Source: Solenopsis invicta (lineage: Eukaryota; Arthropoda; Insecta; Hymenoptera; Formicidae). From it: DNA of 64,000 nucleotides. Shown here piece by piece: positions 26,760 to 39,969 of this stretch. Position 1 is the stretch's first letter. The number at the start of each line of letters is the position of its first letter. The stretch covers positions 30,160,997-30,224,996 of the forward strand of contig NC_052666.1 of NCBI RefSeq assembly GCF_016802725.1, written 5' to 3'. The notes under the pieces were generated by a model, which searched no databases, was not told the DNA's origin, and was given only the letters and a program-made list of their open reading frames with translations. A program made the translations under genes and the position numbers.

Positions 26760-27540
26760 CCGACTCTTTCAAATTTCCCACAGAAACCGAGGTCACTAAA
26801 GCGATCAATACTTCACGTTACCCAACAAGTGCCAACCGCACGAGGAGGCAACCACAAACTAGAACTTTGAAGAGACAGCTACCTATCCCAAGTTGAAATG
26901 ATAGTCGAGTTCGAAATAAGAGCCACCAAGGACCAAAATCACTCTTGGAAATCATCTACAATCGCCAGAAAGTTTTTCGAGATCATATTTCCCTGCATTT
27001 TTCGTTCCACGAGATGTCGCCGGGTTCGTTCCAACCGAGAGGATGGCCGACCTGACGGAGACTCTCGCAGTCGACGATAGGCGAACGCTTGGAGCACACT
27101 GTGTGGTCGCTCACGAACGTATTCGTCGTCCTCGACTGATGGATGACCCGCGAAGACGGACATATATTATGGCGCTACGATGTCACGACGCAACACTCGT
27201 CACCGTTGTGCATACTCGAGGGGCCGATTACGTAAAATCGTCGATAAGATGCTCCGACTCGTGCCAGCGAATCGAGACCCCCTCCAAACGAGCGGACACA
27301 CATAGCTGACTTCAGTTCCACGGCGGTTGCGAGAAACCACGTGCCAAGGCACGCAGCGCGTGTGTCGCATGTACTGTTGGAGCAGACGCGAACCACGTGC
27401 GCGGCCGAGACGCTGGCTGTACCAGTCATCTCGGATATTTTCGGTATTAATTACTGATCACGACGGAAGCCGACGGTATAATTTACTGGAACTCAGTGAT
27501 AAGAATTGTGCAGCATTTCGGACCGGCCGATAACACAATT
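26760..27540. other. CpG-rich, stop-poor block in AT-rich surroundings
   Basis: The stretch is much richer in G, C and CpG than its flanks and has overlapping open frames of 60-90 codons on both strands. None has a recognisable domain and none shows a convincing splice partner. A promoter or first non-coding exon, for example for the transporter beginning at 29438 or for an unseen gene, is the simplest reading; this is inference. Confidence 0.3.
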
Positions 27541-27890
27541 ATTTTAATCTAAATAAGTCGACCAGCTTCGCTCGGAGTTTCAATGTTAGTTTGAATCAGA
27601 TGTGCAACCACGAATTTGTTTTGTATTTGAGAACGGAGTTGCAATTCCGATGGTGCTGATGTTTCCGTTAATAGAGAAAAAGTTATTTACTTTAAATAAA
27701 AAAATAAACTCGCAAATGTAATAATTGTTATACTGTGTGTTATGTATTAAAATGTTTTATTATGCTGTAGCTCGATCAATTTTCCTTGGAGTTTTTAAAT
27801 TAATATGGAAAACGTGAAAACACGAATTTTTTGTATTTGAAACAAAATTTCGATAGTGCTAATACTCCCGTTAAAGAAAGTTTACTTCAT

Positions 27891-28112
27891 TTACACTCAA
27901 AAGTGTTTTATTTTAAAATATTAAAATATTTTGTCTTTGTCTCTCCATTTGTTAAATAAATAAAAACGTTTTAATTTTAAACGGTGTTTAAATTGAAAAT
28001 ACTAAAACATTTGAAGACGTTAAAGATTTCAGTCTTAGTATTTTAAATCTGAACACCGTTTAAAACTAAATATTTTAATATCTTAAAAATAAATTTCTTT
28101 TTTTGAGTGTAA
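27891..28112. mobile_element. Fold-back MITE with TTACACTCAAAA ends
   Basis: The left end TTACACTCAAAAGTG is mirrored by TTTTTGAGTGTAA on the right. Inner arms around AAACGGTGTTTA and AACACCGTTTAAA also pair, and TACTAA pairs with TTAGTA around a short loop. It spans about 220 bases with no coding capacity. Confidence 0.65.
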
Positions 28113-29437
28113 TTAAAAAAAAATCAAATCGCAAATGTTATAATTATTACATTAAGTGCGTTATGTACTAAAATGTTAACTAAACATGCAAAAAGAATTT
28201 TTTAAATTCTAGTTAGAGGGTGGCAGTATTAATATTTTCTTCGTCAATGTTTTAATCGGTAAATATTACAATTAACTCCCGTTAAACTACAATTTTTCTA
28301 TACATAAATTTCATCTAATGTATTTTTCACAAGTCAGTGACAATAAATATCTTGAAGCTTGTTATCGACATTCTCGCGATTTCACTGATTTTCATCGCAG
28401 AAGTAATTAATAAAAGTCTTAAAAAATCGGGAACAATCACCTTGTACTTTTATATCTACGCTGTTATTAAATCGATATGACAGAAAAGTTAAAAAACGCG
28501 GGACAACGTGTACGCGTATCTGTGGACGTGTGGTAGACATCTGCGATTATAAATAGTTCAATTTCCAATTTTCAGATAATGTTGTGATAAATCGTTTTAA
28601 ATTATATTATCAGATAAATTGGAGCGATCGTGTATACAAGTACCATTCTCTGCGATATCTCGCAGTAACGATACCACAAAGTTAGACATTCATTTTTCAA
28701 CATCCAAGTTGCAACATCTAATTATCGTAAGTGTTGTGGCAGTTTTTTTATCTCGCTGTGTTCCTACTTATTATATCTACTTGATATGATTAACTCTCGG
28801 TTGACGTATACACAAATCAACATGTCAATCCCTTTAAATGTCTAAACGAAAATAAAATTTTTACGAGCTCGTAAAAATGAGCTTTAAAAGTTTTAAAATA
28901 GCAATGAAGAAAAAAAGACTTTTGTGCTTGTCACATATTCTCCTAGATATTTGCATCGGAAGCATGAAATAAAACCGCGAATTTTCAAGCGAATTTGTAA
29001 TGTTGTATCTTCCAACTTCTAATGCAATAATAATAAAGTTCGAAAGCGTATATTAATATTTAATTTCATTGACAATTTTCCATCAACAGAATATATCGTG
29101 ATTAAAACGTACAAATGTATATTGATCGCAAAACTTTATGCAAATTATTACACAATTATTCAAGTAATCGCAAAGATTATAATTGCGAAAATGTGAAATT
29201 TTCAGGTAGTGCTCCTTAATGTGCTAAAATTTCATGGTGGATAATGCGCGTAATTAGATCTTAATGTTGATACAAACAGATAAAGTATCAGTTCGTTACG
29301 AACTAGCTCAGCAAGTTTCATGCAGAAGCACGTACGTTGCTGGCAATGCAAAGATGCTGAATACATAAGATACTTGAAAACAAAAACTGAAAAAGTTCTT
29401 TTGCATTGAGGATCTAAGTAAATTAAAAAGAAAAAGA

Positions 29438-32400
29438 ATGGAGAAAGCAGTAGCGACTAATAGCGATACTAAAACTGGCGAGGTAAGTATGATGCTATTA
29501 TTTAAATTACAGAATTTATCGTTTGATCCAATCTTGCCTTTTCTCTTTCAAAAACTTTTTTTGTGACAAAGAAGAAAAATTTATTTGCTTTTTGTTTTCA
29601 AAACGTCAAAAATAATTTTTTTAAATTTATATATTATATATTTCGATTAATATATATATAAATAAAGGCATCCCATCATGTGAAAATTTCGGATTCTATA
29701 TAATAATAATTAAAACGTTCACCCTTCTTAAGATAAGTTTTAAATTAATTATAATTTTCTTTCATAATACAATTAATTACGTGGCAAGCGAGACTTTAAT
29801 TTTGAATCTGTTTGCGACGTTTTCGATGAAACTTTAGATTTTTCTATAAAATTATATTACTCCATTTTTTAAATAGCAATAGGAAAAATAATCTCTTCAT
29901 ATATTATAATTTACTTTATAAATAAGGAAAAAATTAAAGAAAAAATAAACGTAAACAAAATTATAAAGCAAAAATGCACAAAAAATTTCGTAAAGTATTT
30001 AAAAATTAAACAATAATAGTAAATTACTTCTCGAGTATACATACATCTATTATATTTGCTGTTCGTCACGAAACTAAAGTTTAAGTCGCAATTAATAGGA
30101 TTTCTTTCTCAGAATAGATATAACATTGGAGACAAGTCGAAAGATCAAAATTATATAGTTAATCATAAGTATCATAACAAGCAATATTGTAATGAAAAGA
30201 ATGATCACGACCAATATACTTATATAATACTATAGAGTGCACGATATGCGTTAATGAACGCTTTTTAGAGCATTTATGTGATAAAAGGAATTTTATCACG
30301 CATTTATACAAGTCATTAACTAACTTAGCCATATAACTATAATTATATAATTATCATTTCGTAAATCTCTTGTTTTTGTCATCGTAAGTTTTAAAAGATA
30401 TCAATCATGTATTTTCTTTTTTTAATTCATTCACTAGTTTATATTTTGCGAAGGTGACTTTCTGTTATCTATATCTTAGAATTGAGTATTTTATAATTTT
30501 AATTTTTGATTTTATATTACTGGCTATCCTCGGATTATGTTATAATATTTATTTTGCAATTTCTAGCAAATGCCACAGATGGAATCTTCTCATGAAAGAC
30601 ACAGAGTGTTGAGAAAATACTTCCGATGGTTGAAACATATATCAGTAGAGCCAACTATGTGGCTCTTCATGATGGCATTTATGTTTACGTCAGTCATCGA
30701 GCAAGATTTTTTTAGGTACAAAGCATGTCGGGTGGACCACGGATACTCTAAAGAAACCTGTCTAAAGTTGAATGACGATAATAATAAAGACATAAAGACT
30801 AAAGTACAGGTAAAAATTACATACAATAGGTAAAACGAAAGACAAGGGAGATAAATAGAGAAAGAGCATGCTCATTATTGAAAAAAATTATTGAAGTTCA
30901 GTTTAACAACTCGAGAGATTGTTAAGGTTGTATCACACTCATTTTTACAAATGTGTTAACATTTATACTTTAAATGCACTATATATTGCACATATAAAAA
31001 TTTATAATATTTTGTTTTATTAAACAATACATTTTTATAATTATTTACTTTATTTGTCATTATTTTTTATTGTTATAAAACTAAAATTTAAAGAAAAATG
31101 ATAAAAATCTCAATACTTTGTGTGTAAGTACTTAAAATATTTCAAAATAATTTATGCAAAATTTCATTACGAATTTAAATTCAGTTGTTCTGTAAATAAA
31201 TTTTGTTTATTTACAAAATAACTGATCTCTTCATACAACTATAAATCATCTCGAACACTTAAAGCACTTATATAAAAAAAAACAATTTTTTGTCATTATT
31301 TCTTAGTATATTTTTATTAGAGTTTTTACTTTTTATTAAAGAATTTTTCAGATAAAAAATTGTCGCAAATTTTTTTATATTACTTTCAAACGAAACACAG
31401 AGCAATCTGTAACTTTTTCATTATTTTAAAATAAAGACAGACGATTGCTTATCGAGTGCAAATATTCAGCTTGCCAATAGCACTTCGTAGTAGGTACATT
31501 CATACGCATGATTACCTCGTTTGCAACTACAACACAAGAAGTGCTTATTGATCAAAGTGTGAATAATCAGCAAAAATACAGCCCTAATGTTATCAAAGCA
31601 AACATATTTAACAAACCAAATATTAGAACGAGATATCCACGCAACGAAAATGAGTACCACGCTAAGCACTTAAGAACACATACGTACAAACATATATATT
31701 CCCACATCTGTTTTAATTTATAAAAATTGATTTATTGGGAGTAGAAAATTAAATAAAATATTCAAGAGCTAAATAATATTATACTTTGCTGTCAAAGCAT
31801 ACTTCAATTTTTTTGTCGTGATTCAGAATAGACTTTTCGGTGTCAGAACAATAACTAACTTTCACTCTTCAATTACTCTGCACTAAGAAAAAAAATCCTC
31901 TTGTAGATGACTGTCTCGGAATTCCATCAATGGAACGACATTGCCGGGCACGTCATGCCTATTATCTTGGCGATGTTCTACGGCAACTGGAGCGATCGGC
32001 GCGGGCGTAAATTACCGCTCGTCTTCGGTCTGACGGGCAAATTGGTTTACTCCTTCATGATCGTGATCAATTCTATGATGGACACTTGGAATCTAAACAT
32101 GGTAGTGTACACGGCGACCCTGCCGATGAGCATCCTGGGCGGCGACGTTGCGATCTTTGCCAGTTGCTTTGCGTACTTGTCGGACGTAAGCTCCGTGCAA
32201 CAGAGAACCTTGAGAATCACAATCCTGGATGTCGTTTACCTCAGCACCATGCCTTCGGGTAGGAACAAGTTCGCTCTCAAAAGAGTTTTAATTGTCGAGG
32301 GATATAACTACTTGAATTATTATTATGAAATAACTTCAACGAATAAAGAATAAAAAATGTTTAGACGTCCTCTGGACTTTTATATTACTTTCATAAATAT

Positions 32401-35400
32401 TGAGCATTTATTTAAAAAAATAAATGTCAAAAATTTCTTCTTTCTATGGACAATTTTTGAGTGGTTAAAATTGAATTAAATTGGATTGCCGATGACATCG
32501 TTGTTTTGCCACTTTCATTTTACGAATGAGGATCCAGTTATCGCGCGATTACATAAACGAGTCTTTGCAATCCAATGGCGCAACGTTCAAATAATCAGTC
32601 ACGTTTCTTTTCATTCGCAGGTGTTGCACTTGGTTCTTATGTATTTACTCATCTGGTCGACATGTCCTACACGATTATGTTCGCTGTAAACGTGACTTTG
32701 CTCTTGCTGGCGATTATATATTCGCTCGTGTGGCTCAAATGGCAAACGTCACCGCGGCAACAACCGCTTTCGGGCGGCAATTGGCTGCTGGACTTCTTTG
32801 ATATGAGACACGTCGCCACGACAATGCGGACGTTGGTGAAGTCGAGACGCAATCACGGCAAATTGCACCTGTGGTTACTGCTGCTCGCGATGTGTCTGTA
32901 TACATTCCAGAGAGATGAAAAGCCCAAGAGCCAGATGTACACTTCACTAATATTTAACTGGAACGTGACGGACTTTAGCAACTTTAAAACGTTTCAATCA
33001 ACTCTCTTCGTATTAGGTCAGTTTGATGTGGACTTGATTCCAATTAATCTAATTGACATTTCGCGAATCTCGACGATATAAATCCGCAACGTGTTCTGAA
33101 CGACACGAGTGAAAGGAGAAATTTCTTATCGTGAGAACTTTCACTACCGGTTAATTTATAATTAGACTTTGATTATCAATGATATTAAAGAAATTACACG
33201 ACTCATGGCAATTACGCGAAATTAAAACCGATCGTAGGAAAGGCTCTATTTTTGTGTGCGAGTGCATGCACAAAATAGGTTATTAACTTTTTATTATCAA
33301 TCACTTTTTCTTATCATTTTTGAACATCTAAATCAATATTTTATTCAATATTTTTATAACTATGAAAAGAAGAGATTTTGTTAAAGTGTATAAAAAAGCT
33401 AGATACAAATCTGAAAATAATTATGTAGATCGCTCAAGTTGGTTGCTAGAATGTCAAAACTTTTTGCAATATCGCATATTATGATTGAACGTTCTATATA
33501 ATAATTATTTTGATGGTCCAACAAAATTAATTTTTAATTAAATATTAATTGTTAATCGACCGATGAAGAGGTCAAACGTAAATGAAAGCAAGGGGAGGGA
33601 ATCACATTAGTTAAAGCAGATCTTGACGTCTAATAACAATTTTGCATGAATTATACAATTCCCAACTCATACAAACTATACGCTGATTAATTGTCTGAAA
33701 ATTAATTTGTTTGAAAATTAATTACAAATATGTATCTAACTAAAATTTCAGCAAAATCATCTTTCCGTGAGAGAAATATTTGGTGAGATCAATCAAAATT
33801 TAATTAAATAATCAAATGAATTTTATAGTTATAATTATTAAATACGTAATTAAATTAACAAAACAATTTAGCCTTAACTAATTATTTTCATAAAACTAAT
33901 TATCAAATGTTTTGTTAAATGTAATTAAGTTTTTGGTACCAGTAACTGCAAAATTCATATGATCACTAATTAATTAAATTTTGGTTGCTCTCGCCAAAAT
34001 ATTTTTCTCAGTGTGTATAAAACAAGTTCAGTGCTACAAGCAAAATTTTACAAACAGCGTAAATATTGTAGATGCTATTATAAACACAAAAACATAAGGT
34101 ACGAGATATCTAAAAAAAATTTGTTTTGACAGCAATGCTCATTGGAGTACCTATCATGAGTAAATTAATAAGAATGAGAGACATTTTCATCGTTGCGGTT
34201 GGAGCAATAGCGCACGCAGCCGGAAGAATAGTATTTGTTTTAGCGGATCGGTCGGAATTATTTTATGTGGGTAAGTAAAAATTTTATATTTTTATCAAAT
34301 TGTATCCGAGTACTTTTTAATCAAAATATTACACGCATATACAAAGTATTTCCAGAAAAATGCCGTTTGAAATAATTGTGAGGAGACGCAAAAAAAAATG
34401 TTTCAAGTAAAAATTATTCTGTATCGAAGGCAATATGTGTTCATGTAGATATATATATTTTTTTTCTATAACTGAAAAATTCATTTGGTTGAATAAAATC
34501 AAATTTGATTGAATTAATTAAATCTCTAGTTTGGATATGGGCAAACAAATGCATTGGTTGACACAGCAAAAGAATTTTGTTAAAAATTTTTGTAATATTA
34601 ACATAAAAATTTGAATTAGTGAACCGAATTGTTAATTGCATAAAACCAAATTTTTTGTGGATTTTATTCAAATTTTGATCACTAAATCAAATTTGTATGT
34701 GAATGAGCTTGCTATTTCTACTATAAAATTTGATTGAAATAACTAAATCCATGCAAGCAAAAGTTTGATTGTTGTAATATTTAACTTGTTTATGATACAG
34801 TTCATAAAGATCAAGTCAGTACATTAACTTGTTTATGATACAATTTTTTAGTCATATAAATAAATTACAAATTCAATCAGACAAAATAATTTAACTGAAA
34901 CATTTTGTTTTATTCAACCAAATCGGTCTCTCAATGGTAAAAGTGCTCCTGAGATTTCAAGATAAACTTCTTTTTGGTTTTTTAAATAGAATTATATGAT
35001 TTTTACATAATATTATTCCTCTAATTATTCTGTATACCAAAATATTAAAATAGAATTAGCAAAAAATCAATATCTTGTAAATTGTAAACTATTCATTTCT
35101 TGACAATTGTATCTTAATACATTTACGCAAATAATGAAATGAATTAATTATGTAAAGAAAACAAATTTTTACTTTAAAAAATATATATAATAATTCATTA
35201 TAAACTGCATAATTTTTCTGAAAAGCAACTAAGTATTTTTTTTATATCAATTGATTCCTCTTATTATTTTGTGTACAAAAGTATTAAAATACAGTTGCTA
35301 TAAAAAGTTTATGTAAGATCTGTTAATAAAAAAATGTCTCCTAAATTATTGATTTTTTATGTCTCTTATATCTCTTAAATTTTTCGCTAACTCCACTGTA

Positions 35401-36548
35401 ATACTTTCATATGCAGAATAAATAAAAGAATCACCTAGTGTAAAAAAATCATATAATTTTGTTTAAAAAAACTAAGATAAATAATCAAAACTTTAAAATC
35501 TCAAGAACATCTCCATTTTAAAAAATGTGTATTCATCGTAAAATGTTTCCTTCAAAAGATTTAGTTTTACTTGAAACATTTTTTTATTCTCTTTTTTAAA
35601 TCTTTTACGATTTAATAATTATTTGAAACGACACTCATCTAGAAACACTCTATATACTCAAATAAGAAATAAAATAAAAAAATGATTAAAGTTATTTTAT
35701 AACAATCATTTTGCAGGTGCTACTGTTGCTGCGTTAGGTCCCGTAGTAGCTCCAGTACTCAGATCTATGACCTCGAAGCTTGTGCCTGTAGAGGAGCGAG
35801 GTGAGTGATAATAATTATTGCCTCAATTTTGACACTGTTAGTTCAAGACCGGTTTAATTCCAATAGATCACAAATGTATACCGTAATAGTATATGACATC
35901 ATAGAAATTACTCTAGAATATCACGTGCTGTTCAGTAGTTTCAACTTATAATGCCACATAGAAAATACATGCTTTAAGCTAACATCTAAATTTTTATGTA
36001 TAAGACATGTAATTCCCGAGGTAAAATTGATTCTTATATAATACCGGTCGCAATTTCGAGCCGCAATGATACTTTTTTTTTCATCGTAACAAAAGTAGAA
36101 TGATAAAATGTGTTTTTCTGCTCTCCAGGAAAGGTATTCGCGATGCTCTCTGTATGCGATAACGCGGTCCCATTATTTAGCGGCACTTTGTATTCCCAAC
36201 TTTACAATGCCACGATTAAGACAGCACCGAGCTCGTTTTATTGGTTGACATTCGCAACGCAGATTGCCGTGCTCCTACTAATTCTGTAAGTAGATACTCT
36301 TAGTCATCATTGTTTCATACTTTATTTTTTTCCTTCGTTTAAAAACATATTGGAGAACTGTGACTCGCTTAATCGCTCAATTTGAATAATCTAATTTTGA
36401 CAAATAATTGTTTTTTTTCAGATTGATCAACTTTACATCGTGGTCCAAGCACGCAACCGAGCAAGAGGATTACATCGATGATGAGGCTGTGGCTCCATCT
36501 CTTCCAAGTAATACTGAAACTAGCTCAACGAGTAACGTAACAACCTAA
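29438..36548 (+). CDS. SLC46-family MFS transporter (PCFT/SLC46A3-like)
   Basis: Twelve-helix major facilitator of the SLC46 family; characterised members carry folates, heme-related or other small organic molecules with protons, but the substrate here cannot be read from sequence. Eight coding exons: 29438-29482, 30567-30809, 31907-32258, 32621-33016, 34133-34270, 35717-35800, 36129-36285, 36422-36548 (stop TAA). All junction phases agree, giving 513 residues, slightly longer than the roughly 460 of vertebrate members. The first ATG follows an in-frame TAA at 29366. Diagnostic features are a first helix after a basic N-terminus, the MFS motif A GNWSDRRGRK at residues 122-131, FNWNVTDFS with an N-glycosylation sequon before a later helix, and the C-terminal-half signature RSMTSKLVPVEERGKVFA then LFSGTLYSQLYNAT. 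The acidic, Ser/Thr-rich tail is expected to be cytosolic. Introns 4 and 5 contain fold-back elements. Confidence 0.92.
31907..32258 (+). other. Exon carrying MFS motif A and helices 2-4 of the SLC46 transporter
   Basis: The acceptor CTTGTAG ends at 31906 and the donor GTAGGA starts at 32259. The exon begins in phase 0 and ends one base into a glycine codon. It encodes the conserved helix 2, the cytosolic GNWSDRRGRK loop that gates MFS carriers, and two more helices (LVFGLTGKLVYSFMIVI; TATLPMSILGGDVAIFASCF). Confidence 0.85.
33408..33525. repeat. Palindromic repeat also seen near 18.9 kb
   Basis: AAAATAATTATGTAGATCG on the left and TATATAATAATTATTTTGATGG on the right form imperfect inverted arms. 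The whole block resembles about 18925-19030. It lies in SLC46 intron 4. Confidence 0.35.
33763..34015. mobile_element. MITE in SLC46 intron 4
   Basis: The left end (GTGAGAGAAATATTTGGTGAG, then ATCAAAATTTAATTAA) is mirrored at the right end (TTAATTAAATTTTGGTTGCTC, then GCCAAAATATTTTTCTCAG). The arms are about 50 bases around an AT-rich core. Confidence 0.6.
34336..35656. mobile_element. Long fold-back element in SLC46 intron 5
   Basis: The left arm (AAAGTATTTCCAGAAAAATG, CGTTTGAAATAATTGT, AAAATGTTTCAAGTAAAA) is mirrored at 35560-35656 (TTTTACTTGAAACATTTTTT, AATTATTTGAAACG, CTAGAAACACTCTATATA). A second pair of arms, about 34935-35075 and 35385-35525, also pair. The left arm is split by an insertion at 34455-34932. 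The arms are diverged, so the element is old. No transposase is visible. Confidence 0.6.
34455..34932. mobile_element. Element nested inside the fold-back element
   Basis: The left end ATTTGGTTGAATAAAATCAAA is matched in inverted form at the right end (TTTTGTTTTATTCAACCAAAT). It interrupts the left arm of the surrounding inverted repeat, which shows the order of insertion. A short internal direct repeat (TTAACTTGTTTATGATACA, twice) lies near 34780-34845. Confidence 0.55.
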
Positions 36549-36939
36549 TCTTACAAAAACATGTGATAAGATTGTAATTGCCTTATATACGTAACGAAAC
36601 AAAGGTCACATTTCGTTAGGCACTGACATTTCATCTTATCAATATAAATGCATAATACATTTACAACTTTAAGTTCACGAAATTTCCACTTGGAATGAGC
36701 TCAAATTTATCTCGCTTTTAAGTACTGATTAAGATTGATATCTCAGAAAAAATGATATAACATTATAATTTTGTTAATTTAGCGATAAAATAGTTTTTAG
36801 AATAGCTTGTTTATAGGTATGTATGGGTAAGAAGACTGTAGAAATATATTTTCCCGACATATTTTAGGTATTTGTTGTATTGCGTTTTCAGTAACACATC
36901 AAATGTGAAATGCAATTCGAGAAATAAGGTAATAGTTAT

Positions 36940-36960
36940 AATAAATACGCGCAGAATAAA
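36940..36960 (+). promoter_or_regulatory. Candidate polyadenylation signals of the SLC46 gene
   Basis: Two AATAAA hexamers, at 36940-36945 and 36955-36960, lie about 390-410 bases after the stop codon. This gives a plausible 3' UTR, but hexamers are frequent in this AT-rich DNA. Confidence 0.35.
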
Positions 36961-38690
36961 AATATTTACATTATTGTTAAAATGTTAATATACATTTTTT
37001 ATATATACTGTTGTAATAAAAATAATTCTAAAAATTTGATTACAAACAGTAAAATTGAAAAATCAAATGGATTTAGAAGTAAGACTAACAGTCAAATTGC
37101 AATAAATGCATTTGTAGTATATTTACATATCTTACCCCAAGCAGCAAACCATGTTTTTAAATATTTAAAAAATGTTATAATGAAGAATAAATATTTTAAA
37201 AAATAGTGTTTGCTAATTGGGACACTGTAGCATAAAAAATGCGCATCTGTTTTCTGTACCAAAAATTTAGATTCAAATCAGCCCAGAATATATTTGATTT
37301 TAGATTTTTAATTGATCACCACCTTTCGAAAGGCCATGACAAACTGCTGAGAGTATCTTTGCCAAGATTTACAATGAAGCATATATAAGCAGGCAACAAA
37401 TGAAACTCACGATCTTTAGTCATGAATGACTTGCGAGAAAAAGATCGTTACACAGTAGTATATATATAGATCTTATTTAAATTCCTAAGATTATATTTTT
37501 ATATTGCATTATTATTTTGTGTGAATATAATACTATTGTATATATTCATATTTGTATCGTATACTTTAATTATTCGAAACTGCTCTTGTGAAAAATTTTA
37601 TTTTTATTACTACAGTTATTGAGTGACTGATAGATTATATATTTATTTCTTATCAATCACTTAGTCATCGAAATTGAGAAAAAATAAATTATACGGAGAA
37701 TTAATTTGTTGACGCAGTTATGACGACTATTCGTTTTTCCATCATTAAATATACGTAACATAATTGTACTAATAATTAGATATGACTCAGGAAATTATTG
37801 TGTCACTGTGTGACTTAAAAGTGTATAAACAATTCATCAAAATAGCGATGACACATGCTATAATTATTGAGAATTAGCATGATTAATTTCATACTTTTAT
37901 AGATAAAAACATGCACTTTAAAAAAATTAATAGTGTTAAGATTTCTTGAACACGTTATTTTACATATGGAAAATATTTCCTAGCGTTACAAAGATTAAAA
38001 CAAAACAAGAATAATATTTTTTATAAATAATAATGTGAAGGAAATTACTTTTAGCCATCATTTTTTACGTATTCTATGTTAAATATCTCATTAACCTCAC
38101 ATCTAATTTATTACTGAATTAAAATTTAATTAATTTCTAATTAAATTAGAAAATGATATTCTTCGTCACCAATCTACAAAAAGTTCGTTTTACTACAAAC
38201 GTTTAATTTCAAATCTTAAATTGAGTCTCACTAAACCTCTTAAAACTTTTTCATCAAAATGAAATTGTCTCTAATTTCGAAGTTTGTTATTAACGTAAAC
38301 AACAATACCAGTAGGACAGGTTTGCAAGATTGTGATTTGCATTTACACAACGCTTAGGACGATATCTAAGAAGACTGCTATACTCATTAGTATTCAACAT
38401 GTGCAGACCACAAACATGTCAAGGACCGTTGACTAATTGTCATCGTTTAGAATTTTCGGTGCAAACAATTATATGTTCTTTGAAAACTGAATAGTATTAA
38501 CTCTAAAAAAAAATAAAGTATTAAAAAGCATCTAACAACATCAACGGTTCTATGATAAGATTATTTTTATGCTCAATATTTCAAGCAATCTATAATTTAT
38601 ATTTATCTACTTTATACTCAAAACAGTTTTAAATAATCAACTTCTATCAATAATTAATTCAAACAATCTACTTAATAAAATTATCAATTA

Positions 38691-38714
38691 TGTGTGTGTG
38701 TGTGTGTGTGTGTG
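38691..38714. repeat. (TG)n microsatellite
   Basis: About twelve uninterrupted TG dinucleotides. Confidence 0.9.
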
Positions 38715-39527
38715 TATCTTGAATTAATGCGGTTTATTCAAATACATTAACAGATAAGATTTTTTTTTTTAAATTATTCATAAAAATCATCTATCACACA
38801 TTAAATTGTATTTTAATAAACGTCATATTAAAAATATTAAATTTATATTTTATATAAAAATAATAAAATGCCATTCTTCTTATTTCTTATGTTATTGACA
38901 CATCGATCCAATACCCAACTTATTGTTATACATACAAGTTCTAAAAAAATGGCATTAAACTAATAAAAGAGTTCTAGGAACAAAAGAGTTCTAAATTAGA
39001 ATTCTAGTTGATACTTTTGCAATAAGTTTTTTACAGATTTTTAAGATGCTTGTTGCATCATTATTAAATCTGACGATCAAATTAATTTGTAGTATTAACT
39101 TCAGTTTAAAGATTGAGTTCGACAATCCATGTCGGCTCGCAATTTATAGAACTAAAAATTACATTTAATAATTTATATTCAAATATTATTAAGCACAAAG
39201 ATCCGCTTTGATCAAAAAATGGCTTTTTTCTACATTTCCATATATTTTATATATTTCATATACGCAAATATTTCTCGTTTTTTTTTTATAACTTGTATAC
39301 TTTTTATTGACCTTCTTTGTTAAACGTATATTAAGTCTACCTCTTAATGACTGTGGCTCATTAATCGTGATGATTACAGCTCCAATATAATCACAGCTAT
39401 TAATTTAAATTTGATAGTTTGTATATATTTTTTTTGTGTGCGCACAAATTTAATAATTAGATGAAAAGTCTTTCATTTCTAATTACGTTACACAATACTC
39501 GCGCATCACTGCGCACAGAAATATGGA

Positions 39528-39779
39528 TTAATTCTCTGCCTTCCTCTTCCGCGATCTATGCAATGATGCGCATCTATCCAACTGAATGCCGCGAGTTAGC
39601 ATGAATGAAAATGAACACCTGCTCGGTTCCTTCGATGGGAATTCCTTGAGCACCACCCGCGGCATACGGGTGATATCGCTTCTCACGTATATATTTTGAC
39701 CCAAATATCCACCTCTTAAAATCAACTGGTATAAAAAGTCTGCCAACATTTGGAAATGCGTACTGTCCGTTTCGAGCAT
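39528..39779 (-). CDS. Unassigned short open frame, possibly a gene relic
   Basis: This 83-codon minus-strand frame has a protein-like composition, with a hydrophobic/aromatic stretch (FQMLADFLYQLILRGGYLG), then a basic C-terminus rich in Arg, Lys and Ser. An AG that could serve as a weak acceptor precedes the frame at about 39801, just after the in-frame stop. I do not recognise the family and see no partner exons. It may be a relic of a captured or duplicated gene, or a chance open frame. Confidence 0.2.
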   Translation of the reverse strand: MLETDSTHFQMLADFLYQLILRGGYLGQNIYVRSDITRMPRVVLKEFPSKEPSRCSFSFMLTRGIQLDRCASLHRSRKRKAEN

Positions 39780-39969
39780 TACTTCGTCAAGGGACGTCTA
39801 GGATCTCCGTTATCATGGTAATACACAGCGTACAGCAAACGAATATTAACGTTCTAAATTTATTCGCGACACAATATACTTTGCATGTAAAATTTGCTGA
39901 AAAAGTAAATGCAAAAAAGATATAAATAATTGGTATGCAAATGCTATAATCCTGCTATTTGACAAAGCT

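Larger units (their letters stand above)
12911..29437. other. Long intergenic region without a recognisable gene
   Basis: No run of joined exons or conserved protein domain could be assembled on either strand. The open frames here are short, lack plausible splice partners and match no family I know. What is visible are nested and tandem repeats (listed separately), and one CpG-rich block at about 26.8-27.5 kb. The region may also hold distal promoter exons of the transporter starting at 29438. Confidence 0.6.

Noticed and set aside
38691..38714. Regular repeat considered as a CRISPR-like array
   Set aside because: It is a simple TG microsatellite with no spacers, in a eukaryotic sequence.
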